Shown here piece by piece: positions 20,703-21,707 of a stretch of DNA of 21,707 nucleotides. The position numbers and the translations under genes were made by a program. The stretch is from Spirochaetota bacterium (lineage in GTDB: Bacteria; Spirochaetota; Spirochaetia; Treponematales; Breznakiellaceae), in the NCBI GenBank assembly GCA_023406985.1, contig JAEXTK010000223.1:1-21707 (forward strand). The letters are read 5' to 3'. Below the pieces are notes generated by a model. The model did no database searches, was not told the origin of the DNA, and saw nothing but the letters and a program-made list of their open reading frames with translations. Every line of letters begins with the position of its first letter. The first letter of the stretch is position 1.

Positions 20703-21707
20703 TCAGGATCGCGCGACGTCCATCCGGCGGCGGATCGATTGGTACTGGAGCCCCGCGTGGTAGCTCGACCGCACGAGCGGTCCCGCCTCGCAGTAGAAGA
20801 ACCCTTTCTCCAAAGCGATCCGGCGCAGCTCCAGGAACTCTTGCGGGGTCCAGAATTTCTTCACCGGGATGTTGGTCTTGGCGGGCTGGAGGTACTGCCC
20901 CATATTGAGCACCTTCACGCCGGCCGCGAGCAGGTCGTCCATGGCCTCCTTGATCTCGTCCACGGTCTCGCCGAGGCCGAGCATGAGGCTGGATTTCACG
21001 ATCGCATCGGGATCGATCCGGCCGACGAGGCGCAGGAAGGAGAGCGAGCGGTCGTACGTCGATCGGGACCGGACCAGGGGGGTGAGCCGCCGCACCGTCT
21101 CCAGGTTGTGGCTCATGATCTCCGGTTTCCCCGCGCAGAGGATGCCGATGGACCGCTCGTCTCCCATGAGGTCTGACGAGAGGACCTCGATCGTGGTCGG
21201 ACCCTCCGGCCTCCCGCTCGTCCTCGCCCGGACGGCGCGAACGGTATCGGCCATCTGGAGGGCGCCGCCGTCGTCCAGGTCATCGCGGTTGACCATGGTT
21301 ATCACCACGTGGGCGAGCCCCATCTCGGCCGTCGCCTCGGCCACGCGGCCGCTCTCGCCGACATCCACGGCGCCCGGCAGCCCCGTCTTCACCGCGCAGA
21401 AGCGGCAGCGGCGCGTACAGGTGTCGCCGAGGATCATGAACGTCGCGGTCTTGTGCTCGCCCCAGCATTCGTGGAGGTTCGGGCAGCGCGCCTCCTCGCA
21501 GACGGTATGGAGGCGATTGGAGGTCAGGCTCGACCGCACCCGGCGGTAGCCCTCTCCCGCGCGCATCCGTATGCGCAGCCACTCCGGCTTCCGGCTGTAG
21601 CCGTTGGCCCCCGCCGCGGCGTCTGCGCCGGCGCCGGTCGCGCTTGCCGCGCCGATCGCGCCGATCGCGCCTGAGCCTGCCGCGCCGATCGCGCCGGCGG
21701 CCTCGGC
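20703..21707 (-). CDS. lipA: Lipoyl synthase, N-terminus beyond the window
   Basis: 334 residues visible, 5' end missing. It inserts two sulfur atoms into protein-bound octanoyl groups, making lipoyl cofactors for 2-oxoacid dehydrogenases and the glycine cleavage system. Counting from the Met at 21566: auxiliary cluster cysteines 23, 28, 34 (CEEARCPNLHEC), radical-SAM cysteines 50, 54, 57 (CTRRCRFC), and the C-terminal RSSYHAG with the Ser ligand. The core is complete. The Met at 21566 is not the start: the conserved KPEWLRI stretch lies upstream in frame. The frame stays open to the window edge through 38 residues of Ala/Gly/Ile-rich sequence. That is longer and lower in complexity than a usual LipA N-terminus and may be a linker to another domain. 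Confidence 0.95.
   Translation of the reverse strand, partial: AEAAGAIGAAGSGAIGAIGAASATGAGADAAAGANGYSRKPEWLRIRMRAGEGYRRVRSSLTSNRLHTVCEEARCPNLHECWGEHKTATFMILGDTCTRRCRFCAVKTGLPGAVDVGESGRVAEATAEMGLAHVVITMVNRDDLDDGGALQMADTVRAVRARTSGRPEGPTTIEVLSSDLMGDERSIGILCAGKPEIMSHNLETVRRLTPLVRSRSTYDRSLSFLRLVGRIDPDAIVKSSLMLGLGETVDEIKEAMDDLLAAGVKVLNMGQYLQPAKTNIPVKKFWTPQEFLELRRIALEKGFFYCEAGPLVRSSYHAGLQYQSIRRRMDVARS
21645..21695. repeat. Low-complexity repeat in the lipA N-terminal extension
   Basis: An 18-bp unit (21645-21662) recurs exactly at 21678-21695, a 33-bp (11-codon) period, with extra GATCGCGCC copies between. It encodes a GAIGAA-type stretch on the minus strand. In-frame repeats of this kind can change length by slippage without breaking the gene. 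Confidence 0.65.

Overview
The window is high-GC bacterial DNA that is almost entirely coding, and it most resembles a GC-rich spirochaete (Spirochaetaceae/Treponema-like). The pointers are a 745-residue DUF4954 protein (a family I associate with Spirochaetes and Bacteroidetes), a TrpR-type repressor, and solute-binding proteins whose signal peptides end in the FAAGSAEA style common in treponemes. This is inference from protein character; no rRNA or other taxonomic marker is present.

Layout, left to right. (1) 93-1750, minus strand: a MarR-family regulator followed by an AfuA/FbpA-like periplasmic binding protein whose transporter partners would lie beyond the left edge. (2) 1966-3801, plus: a serine alpha/beta hydrolase fused to a polytopic membrane domain, divergent from marR across a clear 18-bp palindromic operator. 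(3) 3858-6016: a lower-GC island holding one predicted lipoprotein (collagen-like linker plus a seven-repeat beta-propeller), flanked by two 121-bp direct repeats that are 97% identical and correspond to the 3' end of the DUF4954 gene. (4) 5947-9219: the DUF4954 gene and a nucleoside-recognition (Gate) membrane protein, transcribed divergently from one compact overlapping promoter region.

(5) 9222-16740 is a sensing and uptake block. A YesM-type sensor kinase and an AraC-type response regulator run on the plus strand. Converging on them is a minus-strand operon: CUT1 sugar-binding protein, two CUT1 permeases, a HAD phosphatase, and a second AfuA-like binding lipoprotein. The AfuA-like protein + LytS/YesM-type kinase + AraC-type regulator set matches the HptA-HptS-HptR hexose-phosphate sensing arrangement of Staphylococcus aureus. 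I infer a three-component sensor controlling the adjacent carbohydrate transporter, with the HAD enzyme acting on a phosphorylated sugar. No ABC ATPase is encoded, so a shared MsmK/UgpC-type ATPase elsewhere is expected.

(6) 16902-21707, all minus: trpR, a DEAD-box RNA helicase (DEVD variant), an orphan HisKA_2-type kinase translationally coupled to a family-3 periplasmic binding protein (a second binding-protein/kinase sensor), and lipoyl synthase lipA, whose reading frame runs off the right edge through an Ala/Gly/Ile-rich extension.

One pattern recurs: four first-of-unit genes (DUF4954, the Gate protein, trpR, the family-3 binding protein) lack a Shine-Dalgarno sequence but have a -10-like box ending 6-9 nt before the start codon, which suggests leaderless transcripts. 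Genes with long leaders or within operons mostly have ordinary Shine-Dalgarno sites or overlapping stops. No rRNA, tRNA, CRISPR array, transposase or phage gene was recognised.
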